Assembly: GCA_035532935.1 (NCBI GenBank) | Contig: DATKQE010000075.1 | Coordinates: 1-64,000 of the forward strand | From: DATJLY01 sp035532935 | GTDB lineage: Bacteria; Pseudomonadota; Alphaproteobacteria; ATCC43930; CGMCC-115725 | Length of the DNA stretch: 64,000 bases | Direction: 5' to 3' | Shown here: in pieces, positions 33,468 to 41,802 of the stretch | Position numbering within the stretch: position 1 is the stretch's first letter | Layout of the letters: each line of letters begins with the position of its first letter | Notes under the pieces: generated by a model | Told to the model about the DNA's origin: nothing | What the model saw: the letters and a program-made list of their open reading frames with translations, nothing else | Database searches by the model: none | Translations under genes and position numbers: made by a program

Positions 33468-34463
33468 TTAGATTCTCGAAATCTCGATGGTCGGCTTCGC
33501 GAAAAGCTGCTCGGCCGCGAGCCTCTGCTTGACCAGGCCCTGTTCATGAGCATAGCGCGCCAGCGTCTCGATTTCCTTGTGGTTCTCCGCGACGCCATAG
33601 CGCCAGTAGTCGGCACCCATCAGCGCCATCGTCTCGAGGCATTCCGCCTCGAGCCACGGCAGGGTGACACGCAGCGCGTTGATGTCGCGGACCTCCTCCA
33701 TGGCGATGTCCTTGGCCGCGGCGAAGGCCTTGTAGAGACTGGTGGGCAGCCAGGGATGGCGTTCGACGAGGCTCTTCCTGATGCCGACGAGGTGCATGAT
33801 CGGAAACATCCCGGTCTTGCGGTAATACGCCTGCTCGGCCTCGCGCGTGTTGGGAAAGAGGCGGCCGACATTGGGCGCCCCGCGCAGGAAGCAGGACGGC
33901 GCGCGCGCGCTGAACATGGCGTCGAGCTCGCCCGACGCCAGCATGCCCGAGAGCGTCCTGTCCGGCGCGATCGGCTGGAGATCGAGCCCCGGAATGGGCG
34001 CGAGCGGCGTGCGCTCGTCGCGCCCAGGCTGCTCGATGCCGCCCGAGCGCCACCTGATGTCGGTCGGCTTGACCCCGTACTCGTCCTGCAGGATGCCGCG
34101 CATCCACACCACGGCGGTGATCTGGTATTCCGGCAGGCCAATCAGCTTGCCTTTCAGGTCCTGCGGCGTGCGGATGCCGCGGTCGGTGCGGACATAGATC
34201 CCCGAATGGCGGAACACGCGCGAGACGAAGGCCGGAATGCCGATATATTCCGACGTTCCGGCATCGGTGACGCGCAGATACGAGCTGAAGGACAGCTCGC
34301 ACACGTCGAACTCCTGATAGCGGAAGGCGCGGAAGAACACCTCCTCGGGCTCGAGCGGGATGTAGGTGACGTCGCAGCCTTCGACCGGCACGCGTCCGTC
34401 CTTGATGGCGCGCGTGCGATCATAATCGCCGCAGGCGATGGTGAGTGGAATCTGAACGACCAT
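33468..34463 (-). CDS. Pht5-like (4,5-dihydroxyphthalate decarboxylase family) protein
   Basis: A 331-aa protein of the family that contains 4,5-dihydroxyphthalate decarboxylase and periplasmic-binding-like relatives. Landmarks are TIACGDYDRTRAIKDGRVPV, FDVCELSFSSYLRV and TPQDLKGKLIGLPEYQITAV, the last shared with NMT1-type binding proteins. There is no signal peptide, which favours a cytosolic enzyme. It is the last gene of the Rieske / LigBA operon, where decarboxylation of a dihydroxy-dicarboxylate to protocatechuate would make sense. A second family member is at 48758. The precise substrate is unproven. Confidence 0.8.
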   Translation of the reverse strand: MVVQIPLTIACGDYDRTRAIKDGRVPVEGCDVTYIPLEPEEVFFRAFRYQEFDVCELSFSSYLRVTDAGTSEYIGIPAFVSRVFRHSGIYVRTDRGIRTPQDLKGKLIGLPEYQITAVVWMRGILQDEYGVKPTDIRWRSGGIEQPGRDERTPLAPIPGLDLQPIAPDRTLSGMLASGELDAMFSARAPSCFLRGAPNVGRLFPNTREAEQAYYRKTGMFPIMHLVGIRKSLVERHPWLPTSLYKAFAAAKDIAMEEVRDINALRVTLPWLEAECLETMALMGADYWRYGVAENHKEIETLARYAHEQGLVKQRLAAEQLFAKPTIEISRI

Positions 34464-34471
34464 GTTCTCCT

Positions 34472-35533
34472 CTAGCTCCGTGAATTGCGCGTGTGATCGA
34501 CTTGCATGTTCGCGAGGAATAGCACCAGCGGATGGATGCCGAGCGCCAGCAGCCGCGACTGGTCGAGCGAAGCGAGCGCCGCCTGCTCGTCGCCGGCCAG
34601 GCCCGAAGCCGCGGCATAGCCCGCGGGATCGTCGAGATAGCGGCGGCGCTCGGCCTCGTCATTGGCGAGGCGATGCAGCATCTGCGTCAACCGTACCCGC
34701 TCCGGATGGATCGGCGGGTAATGCAGCCTGTCGGGGCGTTCGGCCGGCGGCGCGTCGAAGGCCATCGTCGCGTAGGTGTGATGCCAGCTCGGCTCGAACG
34801 CAGCGATGTCGGCCTTGCGCTCGCCGAGCATGCCTGCGGCGATCGCCCACGAGCGCAGCTCGACATTGCCCATGTCATCGAGCAACCGTTCCTCGAGCCC
34901 GAGGAGATGGCGAAGATTGCCGCCCTTCAGGATATCGAAAAGCTGGCGGTCGAACGCGACCTCGGGCCGCGCATAGCGATCGGTGCCGGGGTAGTGCGAC
35001 ATGCCACCGCTGGCGACGACGACCGCGCCGATCCCCGCCGCCGCGATGCCGCGGGCGAGCGCCTCGCCGAAAGCAAAGCAGCGCAGCATCGGTGGCTGCG
35101 GCGGAATGTAGGAATTGACGTAAAGCGGCACGATCGGCTGCGCGACGCCGAGGAAGGTCAGGGGAATGCCGAAGGCATAGTCGATCCCCGCGTTGTTGGT
35201 GAAGGCCGGGTCGAATCCTTCCTGCTGCATGTGGCGCATGAGCCGCATGGAGACGTCGCTGGCGATCGTGAAGCGGAACGCGCGACCCGCGAACGAGCCG
35301 CCCGCCTCGGCGCCGAGATGGAAGCAGAACGGTGGCGTGCAATGCAGCAGGAACTGATTGGCGTGGTCGTTAGCGACGACGATCCAGACATCGGGGCGGA
35401 GCGCGGCGAGCCGCCGCCCCACCTCGCCCATGACCTCGCGCACGCGCGCGACCGTCGCCTTGTCCTCGGTCTCGGGCAGCGAGAAGAATTGCGGCGCGTG
35501 CGGCACCAAGGCGCCGCCCAGAACACCAGGCAT
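34472..35533 (-). CDS. Extradiol ring-cleavage dioxygenase, fused LigB-LigA type
   Basis: A 353-aa type II extradiol dioxygenase. The LigB catalytic domain fills residues 1-265. Iron ligands fit H12 (VPHAP), H57 (NDHANQF) and E225 (ELRSW), and WHHTY follows. From about residue 272 the sequence is LigA-like (TQMLHRLANDEAERRRYLDD, GYAAASGLAGDEQAALASL and GIHPLVLFLANMQ). The two subunits of protocatechuate 4,5-dioxygenase are thus joined in one chain with LigB first, as in gallate dioxygenase DesB/GalA. It opens a catechol-type ring between the acid-adjacent carbons. It lies 8 bp upstream of the Pht5-like gene in the Rieske operon. Confidence 0.87.
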   Translation of the reverse strand: MPGVLGGALVPHAPQFFSLPETEDKATVARVREVMGEVGRRLAALRPDVWIVVANDHANQFLLHCTPPFCFHLGAEAGGSFAGRAFRFTIASDVSMRLMRHMQQEGFDPAFTNNAGIDYAFGIPLTFLGVAQPIVPLYVNSYIPPQPPMLRCFAFGEALARGIAAAGIGAVVVASGGMSHYPGTDRYARPEVAFDRQLFDILKGGNLRHLLGLEERLLDDMGNVELRSWAIAAGMLGERKADIAAFEPSWHHTYATMAFDAPPAERPDRLHYPPIHPERVRLTQMLHRLANDEAERRRYLDDPAGYAAASGLAGDEQAALASLDQSRLLALGIHPLVLFLANMQVDHTRNSRS

Positions 35534-35548
35534 CGAACCTCCGTCGGC

Positions 35549-36058
35549 TCAGATCGGCATCACCAGCGTGTTGTCGATCAGCAGCGTATCGTAGACGCAA
35601 TGGCGTTCGCGCAACAGCAGGCGTCCGCCGATGCGCGCGAACCGGTCGTAATAGCGTCCGGCCTGATGCAGCGTGGTGCGTTCGTCCACCAGCGTCTGCA
35701 GCACGAGATAGTTGGCCTGCGCCGCGACGACGGCGTCGGCGACGCCGAGGATGCGGAGATTGGTCACGTGATGCTGCAGATAGCGCGGCGCGAACATCTC
35801 GGTCCGGGCGATGGCGAGCGCGCGGTCGCGCAGCATGCCCTTGCCCTCGCAATAGACGAGGCCGACCGGAAGTCCGGAATCCGCATTCTCGCGGCCGGTG
35901 ATGCGGTAGATCGCGTCCTCGGCGAAGAAGGACGGCCAATCGGCGATGCGGTCCTCGTCGAGCGCCGCGCAATATTCGGCGTGAAATTCCTCGATCTCGA
36001 GGCGCAGCGCGCGCGCCATGGCGGGATCGAGTTCGGTCCTGGCGAAGCCCGCGAGCAT
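35549..36058 (-). CDS. Aromatic-ring-hydroxylating dioxygenase beta subunit
   Basis: A 169-aa SnoaL-like/NTF2-fold protein: IEEFHAEYCAALDEDRIADW then SFFAEDAIYRITGRENADSG, then MLRDRALAIARTEMFAPRYL. These match the small (structural) subunits of Rieske non-haem iron oxygenases, which trimerise with alpha subunits. The ATG at 36058 overlaps the alpha-subunit stop by one base (TGATG), which sets the start and couples translation. Reductase and ferredoxin components are not in the operon. Confidence 0.88.
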   Translation of the reverse strand: MLAGFARTELDPAMARALRLEIEEFHAEYCAALDEDRIADWPSFFAEDAIYRITGRENADSGLPVGLVYCEGKGMLRDRALAIARTEMFAPRYLQHHVTNLRILGVADAVVAAQANYLVLQTLVDERTTLHQAGRYYDRFARIGGRLLLRERHCVYDTLLIDNTLVMPI

Positions 36059-37329
36059 CACACCCCCATGACTCCGCGCCAATGGCGATAGAGCGCGCGG
36101 ATCGCCGCCTCGGTGATGAGGGTCGTGGCGCTGCCTTCGGCGGTGCCGCCGAGCTCGACCATGGCGGCGCCATCGCGCGACTTGCGAAGACCATCCTGGA
36201 CGAATTTCATCGCCTCGTTGTCCTCGAGCCCGAGGAATCCCGCGGGACCCATCAGATTGCCCTGACGCAGGCGGTGGCGCAGCATCTCGTCGCTGTCGCC
36301 CTCATAGCCGAACATGGTCCAGATCATGGCGAATTCGTTGGGGCCCATCGGCACGATCTGTCGCGTCCCGAGCGTGTTGAGCTCGCGCTGCACGATCATG
36401 GTCGGCCATATCGTCTGCATCGTCACCGACCAGGGCGAGCGGAACTCGCGCACGTAATCCATGAGGCGCGGGTCGGCGAGCCGCAGATCCTCGTGGAAGG
36501 CGCGCATCTCGCGCTGGCTGTCGCGATCGATCTTGACCGCGTCAGACCGGGCGGACGCCATGGTGCCGTGCCGCCCGGTCGGGTCGACGATCATTGCCGA
36601 TTTGTTGCCGGCGACGAGCAGGCCGAAGGTCACGAGATAGGAATGAAGCAGGGTCGCGTGATAGGGGTCCTTGAGATTCTCGTGATACATCTTCCAGTTG
36701 GCCGGCACCGTGTTGCGGTAATAGCCGAGGATCTTGAGCTTGCGGCCATCGAACACCGCATCGAAATCCTCCAGCATCTCCGACCCGAGATAGTCCTCGA
36801 GTGGCTCGGTATCGGCCGCGAACGAGGCGAACACGACGCCGTTCCGCGTCGCGACGGCAAGCCTGCGCACGCCGTGCGCCTCGAGATTGAAGCCCTGGGG
36901 CATGCCGCCTTCGCCGGCGAGGCCGCGACGGAACGGCACGGCGGCGAGCTTGCCCGTGAGGTCATAGGTCCATTGGTGATAAGGGCAGACGAACTCACGC
37001 GCATTGCCGCGATAGGGTCGGCAGAACTCGGCGCCGCGATGGGCGCAGCGGTTCTCGAAGACGTGGATGGCGCCATCCATCGCGCGCGCGACCACCACCG
37101 GGGTCGGGCCGACGAACGAGCGCTTGAAATCACCCGGTTCGGGAATCTCCGCCTCGAGCGCCACGAAATTCCAGCACCGTCCGTGAAAGATGCGCTCGAC
37201 CTCGCGCTCGTAGATCGTCTGGCTGGTATAGACCCAGTCCGGAATGCGCGCGAGTCCCTCCGCCGGCCAGATATAATCCAGCGCCGCCGATGCGGACTCC
37301 TCGATCTCAGGGCGAGCACTGTCGGGCAT
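36058..37329 (-). CDS. Aromatic-ring-hydroxylating dioxygenase alpha subunit (Rieske)
   Basis: A 423-aa oxygenase large subunit. The Rieske [2Fe-2S] ligands are C95 and H97 (NRCAHRGAEF) and C115 and H118 (FVCPYHQW). The mononuclear iron site ENLKDPYHATLLHSY gives H224 and H229 with bridging D221. It dihydroxylates an aromatic acid using electrons from a separate ferredoxin/reductase. The pattern is like anthranilate, salicylate and terephthalate oxygenases; the substrate is not resolved. GAGGACGG precedes the ATG at 37329. First gene of a four-gene leftward operon with beta, LigBA and the Pht5-like protein. Confidence 0.92.
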   Translation of the reverse strand: MPDSARPEIEESASAALDYIWPAEGLARIPDWVYTSQTIYEREVERIFHGRCWNFVALEAEIPEPGDFKRSFVGPTPVVVARAMDGAIHVFENRCAHRGAEFCRPYRGNAREFVCPYHQWTYDLTGKLAAVPFRRGLAGEGGMPQGFNLEAHGVRRLAVATRNGVVFASFAADTEPLEDYLGSEMLEDFDAVFDGRKLKILGYYRNTVPANWKMYHENLKDPYHATLLHSYLVTFGLLVAGNKSAMIVDPTGRHGTMASARSDAVKIDRDSQREMRAFHEDLRLADPRLMDYVREFRSPWSVTMQTIWPTMIVQRELNTLGTRQIVPMGPNEFAMIWTMFGYEGDSDEMLRHRLRQGNLMGPAGFLGLEDNEAMKFVQDGLRKSRDGAAMVELGGTAEGSATTLITEAAIRALYRHWRGVMGV

Positions 37330-37409
37330 GTTGCCGTCCTCGCGCGGGACTTGACGCCAACCGAGTATACGTCCGCTTCCCCGGCGCGCAATCGCGCCGC
37401 GCGCGGGGC

Positions 37410-37973
37410 TCACGACGACGGATTGCAGGTCGCGACGAGTTCGGCGCGGCTCAACCTTCCGTCGTGGTTGGTGTCGAGCCCGGCGAAATTGGTGTTGGCA
37501 TAGGCCATGAAGTCATTGCGCGACACGCGGTTGCGCAGACGCACGTCCGCCAGCATCACCGGATCGGGGCGGTCCTTCGCGATCGCCGCCCGGGCGTTGT
37601 CGGCCCCGCCTCGACGGCGGCGGCCCGATTCCTGATCCGGCAGCGGCGGCGGCGCATAGGGCCGACGGTACTGCGCCAATTCTGCCGGCGTGACGGTGCC
37701 ATCATGGTCGAGATCCATCGCCGCGAACTGCCGCGCCGCATCGGCGAGGAACTCCGCGCGGTCGATGGTGCCATCGTGGTTGGCATCGACGCGCGCGAAC
37801 CATTGCGCCATGGCCTGCTCGCATCGCGGATGTCCGAGCGGACCGCCGCTCAACGGCTCGCCGTTGGGGCTGTAGATCGGGCCCGCATCCTCGGGGTGGT
37901 CCCGGCCACCGAACCAGGAGCAGCCGCCGAGTGCCAGCAGCGCCGCGAACAGGATCGCCGCAGCGCGCGTCAC
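37410..37973 (-). CDS. EF-hand lipoprotein
   Basis: A 187-aa secreted lipoprotein. The signal VTRAAAILFAALLALGGCSW ends in lipobox LGGC. Three EF-hand loops follow: DANHDGTIDRAEF, DLDHDGTVTPAEL and DTNHDGRLSRAEL, each with the acidic Ca2+-ligand spacing. The middle is Pro/Arg-rich. The GTG at 37973 overlaps the upstream cupin stop by 4 nt (GTGA). That placement gives a perfect signal peptide and fixes the start. A periplasmic calcium-binding role is likely; the partner is unknown. Confidence 0.85.
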   Translation of the reverse strand: MTRAAAILFAALLALGGCSWFGGRDHPEDAGPIYSPNGEPLSGGPLGHPRCEQAMAQWFARVDANHDGTIDRAEFLADAARQFAAMDLDHDGTVTPAELAQYRRPYAPPPLPDQESGRRRRGGADNARAAIAKDRPDPVMLADVRLRNRVSRNDFMAYANTNFAGLDTNHDGRLSRAELVATCNPSS

Positions 37974-38500
37974 CCGGCCTTCAAATGCGCATCGCGGCGC
38001 TGGAACAGCGCGTCGTCGGCATAGCCCATCGTCTCCGGCCGCCCGCGCCCCAGCATTACTTGGAAATAGACCGGCTCCAGGCTCTCGTTCTGATAGCCGT
38101 GAATGACGCCGGGCGGACAGGCGATGCACTCCCACGGGCCGAGACGGCTGCTCACGCGGTTTCCCGCCTCGTCTTCGACGAATACCGTGAGATAACCCTG
38201 CAGCACGAAGAACACTTCCTCGACCTCGTGCGTGTGGGGGGGATTGCCCTGGCCGGTCGGGAGATAGATTACGCTCAAGGTGAAGCCGCGCGGCGGAATG
38301 GACGTCGGATCGGCGTGCTTGCCCGAGCCCCCGGCGCCGATGAAGCGGTGCTGCGCGCGGCGGTATCCTTCGATCCGCGCATCTTCGAACGCCTCCCAGT
38401 CGCCGGTCTTGTCGCGGAACCGTCCGACATAGCGCTCCATGATTTCATCGAGCGACAGCGCCGCCACCTCGGGCGGCATGGCATGGCGGGCAACGGCCAT
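37970..38500 (-). CDS. Cupin-domain protein
   Basis: A 176-aa single-cupin protein. Motif 1 is GNPPHTHEVEEVFFVLQGYL, with two His and the Glu as metal ligands. Motif 2 is GPWECIACPPGVIHGYQNES. The N-terminal 60 residues are helical and not family-defining. AGGAGA lies 7 nt before the ATG at 38500. It is upstream of, and coupled to, the EF-hand lipoprotein gene, an unexpected pairing. Catalytic function unknown; possibly a sugar/acid isomerase or dioxygenase-like cupin. Confidence 0.75.
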   Translation of the reverse strand: MAVARHAMPPEVAALSLDEIMERYVGRFRDKTGDWEAFEDARIEGYRRAQHRFIGAGGSGKHADPTSIPPRGFTLSVIYLPTGQGNPPHTHEVEEVFFVLQGYLTVFVEDEAGNRVSSRLGPWECIACPPGVIHGYQNESLEPVYFQVMLGRGRPETMGYADDALFQRRDAHLKAG

Positions 38501-38557
38501 CTTTTCTCTCCTGATCGAGATCACCTAGGCCTGATTATCGCCGCCCCAGGGGCTCGG

Positions 38558-38911
38558 TCAATCCGAGGCAGGCGCGGCCCGCGCGATTCGTTCGTCCGGT
38601 GGTGCGATCTCGGTGGCGAGGTCGCGCAGCAGCGCCTTGTTGGCCAACGGCTCGAGCCGCATCTCGCGCGGCTCGAGCCGCGCCATGCAGGCATACACCA
38701 CCTTGCCGTCGAGCAGCATCATGCATTCCTTGCAGGCATTGGCATTGATGCAGGAGAAGCGGAAGGCGAGGCTCGGATCCTGCTCGACGCGGATGCGGCG
38801 CAAACCGTCGAGCACCGACTGGCCGCGCTCGAATGCCACCTCGAACCGGTCCCAATGCCCGGCCTCGCCGGGCGCGCCGCGGCGGATGAGAAGCTGCGCG
38901 ACAAGGCTCAT
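38558..38911 (-). CDS. Miniature 2Fe-2S protein, SdhB/FrdB N-terminal domain only
   Basis: A 117-aa protein equal to the N-terminal [2Fe-2S] domain of succinate dehydrogenase / fumarate reductase iron-sulfur subunits. The binding pattern is in SCINANACKECMMLLDGKVV then YAC, with Cys spacing C-x5-C-x2-C-x11-C. The usual C-terminal half with the 4Fe-4S and 3Fe-4S clusters is missing. The ATG at 38911 overlaps the flavoprotein stop (ATGA), so it is made together with the SdhA-like protein. It most likely carries electrons to or from that flavin. It looks complete rather than truncated, because the frame has a normal end. Confidence 0.8.
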   Translation of the reverse strand: MSLVAQLLIRRGAPGEAGHWDRFEVAFERGQSVLDGLRRIRVEQDPSLAFRFSCINANACKECMMLLDGKVVYACMARLEPREMRLEPLANKALLRDLATEIAPPDERIARAAPASD

Positions 38912-40614
38912 GGCACCGCCTCCGCCCCGGTCCGAACCGGCGTGCGCGCCACGACCGGGCGTCCGGCTTCGAGATGCACCGTTTGATGGACGGCCCAGGC
39001 ATCGCCGAGGAGCGGGAAGTCCTCGCGCTGGTGCGCGCCGCGGCTCTCGGTGCGGGCGAGCGCGGCCTCGGTCACGGACGCCGCGACGAGCAGCATGTTA
39101 CGCAGATCGAACCAGTCGAGCCGCGCCGTGTCGAAGGGGCGCGGCGCGCCCGGTGGCACGGGACCGAGCGCCGCCGCGATCCGCGCAATCGCGCCGAGCG
39201 CCGCCTCGAGCCCCGCAGCGGTGCGGAACGGTCCGACCTGCCGGCTCATGATCTGCTGCAATTCGGCGACCAGCGCCGCCGGATTGAGCCCTGGCTGCGG
39301 CACGCCGCCGGCGAGCAGCGCACGCGCCGGCGCCGCGAAACGCGGCTCGAACGGCGAACGGTTCATGCCGCGCACGCGCGCAGCGGCGGCGGCGCCGGCC
39401 GATCGCCCGAACACCAGCGCCTCCGTGATGGCGTTGCCCGACAGCCGGTTGGCCCCATTGGCGCCGCCGATCGCCTCGCCCGCCGCGAACAGGTTCGGCA
39501 CGCGCGTCTCGAGCGCGGGCGAGACGCGGACGCCGCCCATGTGGTAATGCGCGATCGGCGCGACCTCGACCGGCACGCGCGTGAGATCGATGCCGTTCTT
39601 CGCCAGCCGGTCGATCACCGGACCGAAGGATTCGCGCAGCCGCTCCTCGGGCACGTGCTGGAACGAGAGATAGACGCCGCCCGCCGGCGAGGCGCGGCCG
39701 GCCTCGACCTCCTTGAGAATCGCATAGGTCGCGAGATCGCGCGTGACGCGATAGGTGCCGTCCTCGACCACGCCGTAATCGTCGGTGAATTCCCGCATCT
39801 CGGCATTGAGCAGCCGCCCGCCGAGCTTGTAGCGGAACGGGTCCCACATGATCGGGTCCATGCCGATGAGGCGCGGCGCCAGATGCCCGATCGGAAAGAA
39901 CTGCACGAATTCCATGTCGACGAGTTCAGCACCGGCGCGGAGCGCCAGCGCATAGCCATCGCCGCCCATATTGGCCGAGGCGCTGTTGCGGCCGTAAAGC
40001 CGGGTCAGGCCGCCGGTGGCGACGATCACCGCCTTGGCGGAAATCGCGACCGGGGCGCCGTCGCTGACGGCGAAGCCGACCGCTCCCGCCGCGACGGCAT
40101 CGGCGACGACAAGATCGGTGATACAGAGATCGCCGATGCGGCGGATGCGTGCCTGGCGCTGCACCTGGCCGCGCAGCGTCCGCGACACCGCCGGCCCGGT
40201 GGCGAGGAAATCGACATAGACGCAGCGCGGCCGGTCGTGCCCCGGCGCCTGCGCCGCGCGGATGCGGCCGTCATGATGGCGCGCCCAGCCGGCATGCCAA
40301 TTATCCATCTGGCGGATCGCCGCCGGACCGTTCTCGCACAAGAGCGCGGCGAGACGCTCGTCGCAGAGACCCCGCCCGGCCGCGAGCGTGTCGGCGAGAT
40401 GGTGCTGCCAGTGGTCTGGCACCTCCTCGCCCAGGGCAACGGCAACCGTCATCTGCGCCATGACCGTGGCGCCGCCGCGGCCGATCAGGCTGCGGTCGAC
40501 CAGCAGCACGTCCGCGCCGGCCTCATCGGCCGCGATCGCCGCCGCCATGCCGGCAGCGCCCGAGCCGATCACCAGAACATCCGCCTGAAGCTCGATCCCG
40601 TCCGGTCCCGCCAC
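38908..40614 (-). CDS. SdhA/FrdA-like FAD-dependent oxidoreductase
   Basis: A 568-aa flavoprotein of the fumarate reductase / succinate dehydrogenase / L-aspartate oxidase family. The FAD motif is VLVIGSGAAGMAAAIAADEA. Active-site signatures are HYHMGGVRV and GEAIGGANGANRLSGNAITE. The position of the covalent-FAD His in SdhA is here GRGGATVMAQ without His, so FAD is probably non-covalent. No ATG is available; the GTG at 40614 follows AAAGGCGGGGA and is preferred over a GTG at 40638. It is coupled to a miniature 2Fe-2S protein and has no membrane-anchor genes, so it is presumably a soluble two-subunit enzyme. Substrate unknown. Confidence 0.82.
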   Translation of the reverse strand: MAGPDGIELQADVLVIGSGAAGMAAAIAADEAGADVLLVDRSLIGRGGATVMAQMTVAVALGEEVPDHWQHHLADTLAAGRGLCDERLAALLCENGPAAIRQMDNWHAGWARHHDGRIRAAQAPGHDRPRCVYVDFLATGPAVSRTLRGQVQRQARIRRIGDLCITDLVVADAVAAGAVGFAVSDGAPVAISAKAVIVATGGLTRLYGRNSASANMGGDGYALALRAGAELVDMEFVQFFPIGHLAPRLIGMDPIMWDPFRYKLGGRLLNAEMREFTDDYGVVEDGTYRVTRDLATYAILKEVEAGRASPAGGVYLSFQHVPEERLRESFGPVIDRLAKNGIDLTRVPVEVAPIAHYHMGGVRVSPALETRVPNLFAAGEAIGGANGANRLSGNAITEALVFGRSAGAAAAARVRGMNRSPFEPRFAAPARALLAGGVPQPGLNPAALVAELQQIMSRQVGPFRTAAGLEAALGAIARIAAALGPVPPGAPRPFDTARLDWFDLRNMLLVAASVTEAALARTESRGAHQREDFPLLGDAWAVHQTVHLEAGRPVVARTPVRTGAEAVP

Positions 40615-40711
40615 GCGCCCGTCCCCGCCTTTCGCCACATATATTGGGCCGTCCGGCTGCCGGCAACCCGCGCGATTGCGCGGTGCGGCGCGCAAGGGCA
40701 CAATCGCCGCC

Positions 40712-41233
40712 ATGACGACCGCCGATGCCACCGCCTGGTCCGACCGCGTCTTCGCCGTGCTCAAGCGCGGCGAGATCGGCCAGATCGGCTTTGTGCCCGA
40801 TGCCGGCCACGCGAGGCTCATCGAACTGAGCCGCGCCGATCCCGGCATCCGCGACGTGGTGCTCACCACCGAGGAGGAGGGCGTGGCGCTGGCGGCTGGC
40901 GCCTGGCTCGGCGGCGTGCGCGCGGCGCTGCTGATGCAGTCGAGCGGCGTCGGCAACTGCATCAACATGCTGTCGCTGGCACGGAACTGCCGCTTCCCGC
41001 TGCTGATGCTGGTCACCATGCGCGGCGAGTGGGCCGAGTTCAATCAATGGCAGGTGCCGATGGGCCAGGCGACGCCGGGCGTGCTGAAGCTGTGCGACGT
41101 GCTGGTCTATCGCGTCGACCGCGCGGAAGACGCCGCAGAGACCGTCGAAGCGGCGCTCGACATCGCCTTCGGCGGCGAGTTGGCCGCCGCGGTGTTGCTG
41201 TCGCAGCGCCTCATCGGGCGCAAAAGGTGGTGA
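40712..41233 (+). CDS. ThDP-dependent decarboxylase, pyrimidine-binding subunit (ComD-like)
   Basis: A 173-aa protein equal to the N-terminal (PYR) domain of ThDP enzymes. The conserved glutamate is in LTTEEEGVALAAGAWLGG, and MQSSGVGNCINMLSLARNCR is typical of sulfopyruvate and phosphonopyruvate decarboxylases. The partner domain is the next gene, 2 nt away, as in ComD/ComE of coenzyme M synthesis. It cannot work without it. Divergent from the SdhA-like gene. Confidence 0.85.
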   Translation: MTTADATAWSDRVFAVLKRGEIGQIGFVPDAGHARLIELSRADPGIRDVVLTTEEEGVALAAGAWLGGVRAALLMQSSGVGNCINMLSLARNCRFPLLMLVTMRGEWAEFNQWQVPMGQATPGVLKLCDVLVYRVDRAEDAAETVEAALDIAFGGELAAAVLLSQRLIGRKRW

Positions 41234-41235
41234 CG

Positions 41236-41802
41236 ATGCTCGACCGGCGTCGCGCGGTGAAGCGCCTCCTCGCCGATCGTGGCGCGATGCTGGTGGTGAG
41301 CGGGCTCGGCTCGGCGACCTATGACGTGGCGGCGGCGGGCGACGATGCCCGCAACTTCTATTTGTGGGGCGCGATGGGCGGCGCCGTGATGATCGGGCTG
41401 GGCCTGGCTTTGGCGCAGCCGCAGCGGCGCGTGCTTGTCATCACCGGCGACGGCGAGATGCTGATGGGCATGGGCTCGCTCGCGACGGTGGCGACGCAGC
41501 GACCGCGCAACCTCGCCATCGTCGTGCTCGACAACGGTGCCTTCGGCGAGACCGGGATGCAGGCGAGCCATACCTCCGGCGGCGTCGATCTCGCCGCCGT
41601 GGCCGCCGGCTGTGGCATTCCGTCGACGCTGGAGGTCACGGACGAAGGCGGCCTCGACCGCCTCGCCCGCCTTATTCATGACGCCGACGCGCCTCTCTTC
41701 GCGCGCGTACGCATCACCGCCGACGAGCCGCCGCGCGTGCTGCCGCTGCGCGACGGCGTCGCCCTGAAACTGCGCTTCCGCGCCGCGCTCGGGCTCAGTT
41801 GA
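41236..41802 (+). CDS. ThDP-dependent decarboxylase, PP-binding subunit (ComE-like)
   Basis: A 188-aa C-terminal (PP) domain of a split ThDP enzyme. The cofactor motif runs from ITGDGEMLMGMGSL to LDNGAFGETG (GDG-x24-N type). Together with the upstream gene it should form a sulfopyruvate / phosphonopyruvate / 2-oxo-acid decarboxylase. No coenzyme M or phosphonate genes are in the window, so the 2-oxo-acid substrate is open. Its last 8 nt overlap the convergent cupin gene. Confidence 0.85.
   Translation: MLDRRRAVKRLLADRGAMLVVSGLGSATYDVAAAGDDARNFYLWGAMGGAVMIGLGLALAQPQRRVLVITGDGEMLMGMGSLATVATQRPRNLAIVVLDNGAFGETGMQASHTSGGVDLAAVAAGCGIPSTLEVTDEGGLDRLARLIHDADAPLFARVRITADEPPRVLPLRDGVALKLRFRAALGLS

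Noticed and set aside
38974..41802. A single long plus-strand frame running through the flavoprotein region into the ThDP genes
   Set aside because: It spans several real genes on both strands. The real ThDP subunit starts at 41236 and has its own start and cofactor motif.
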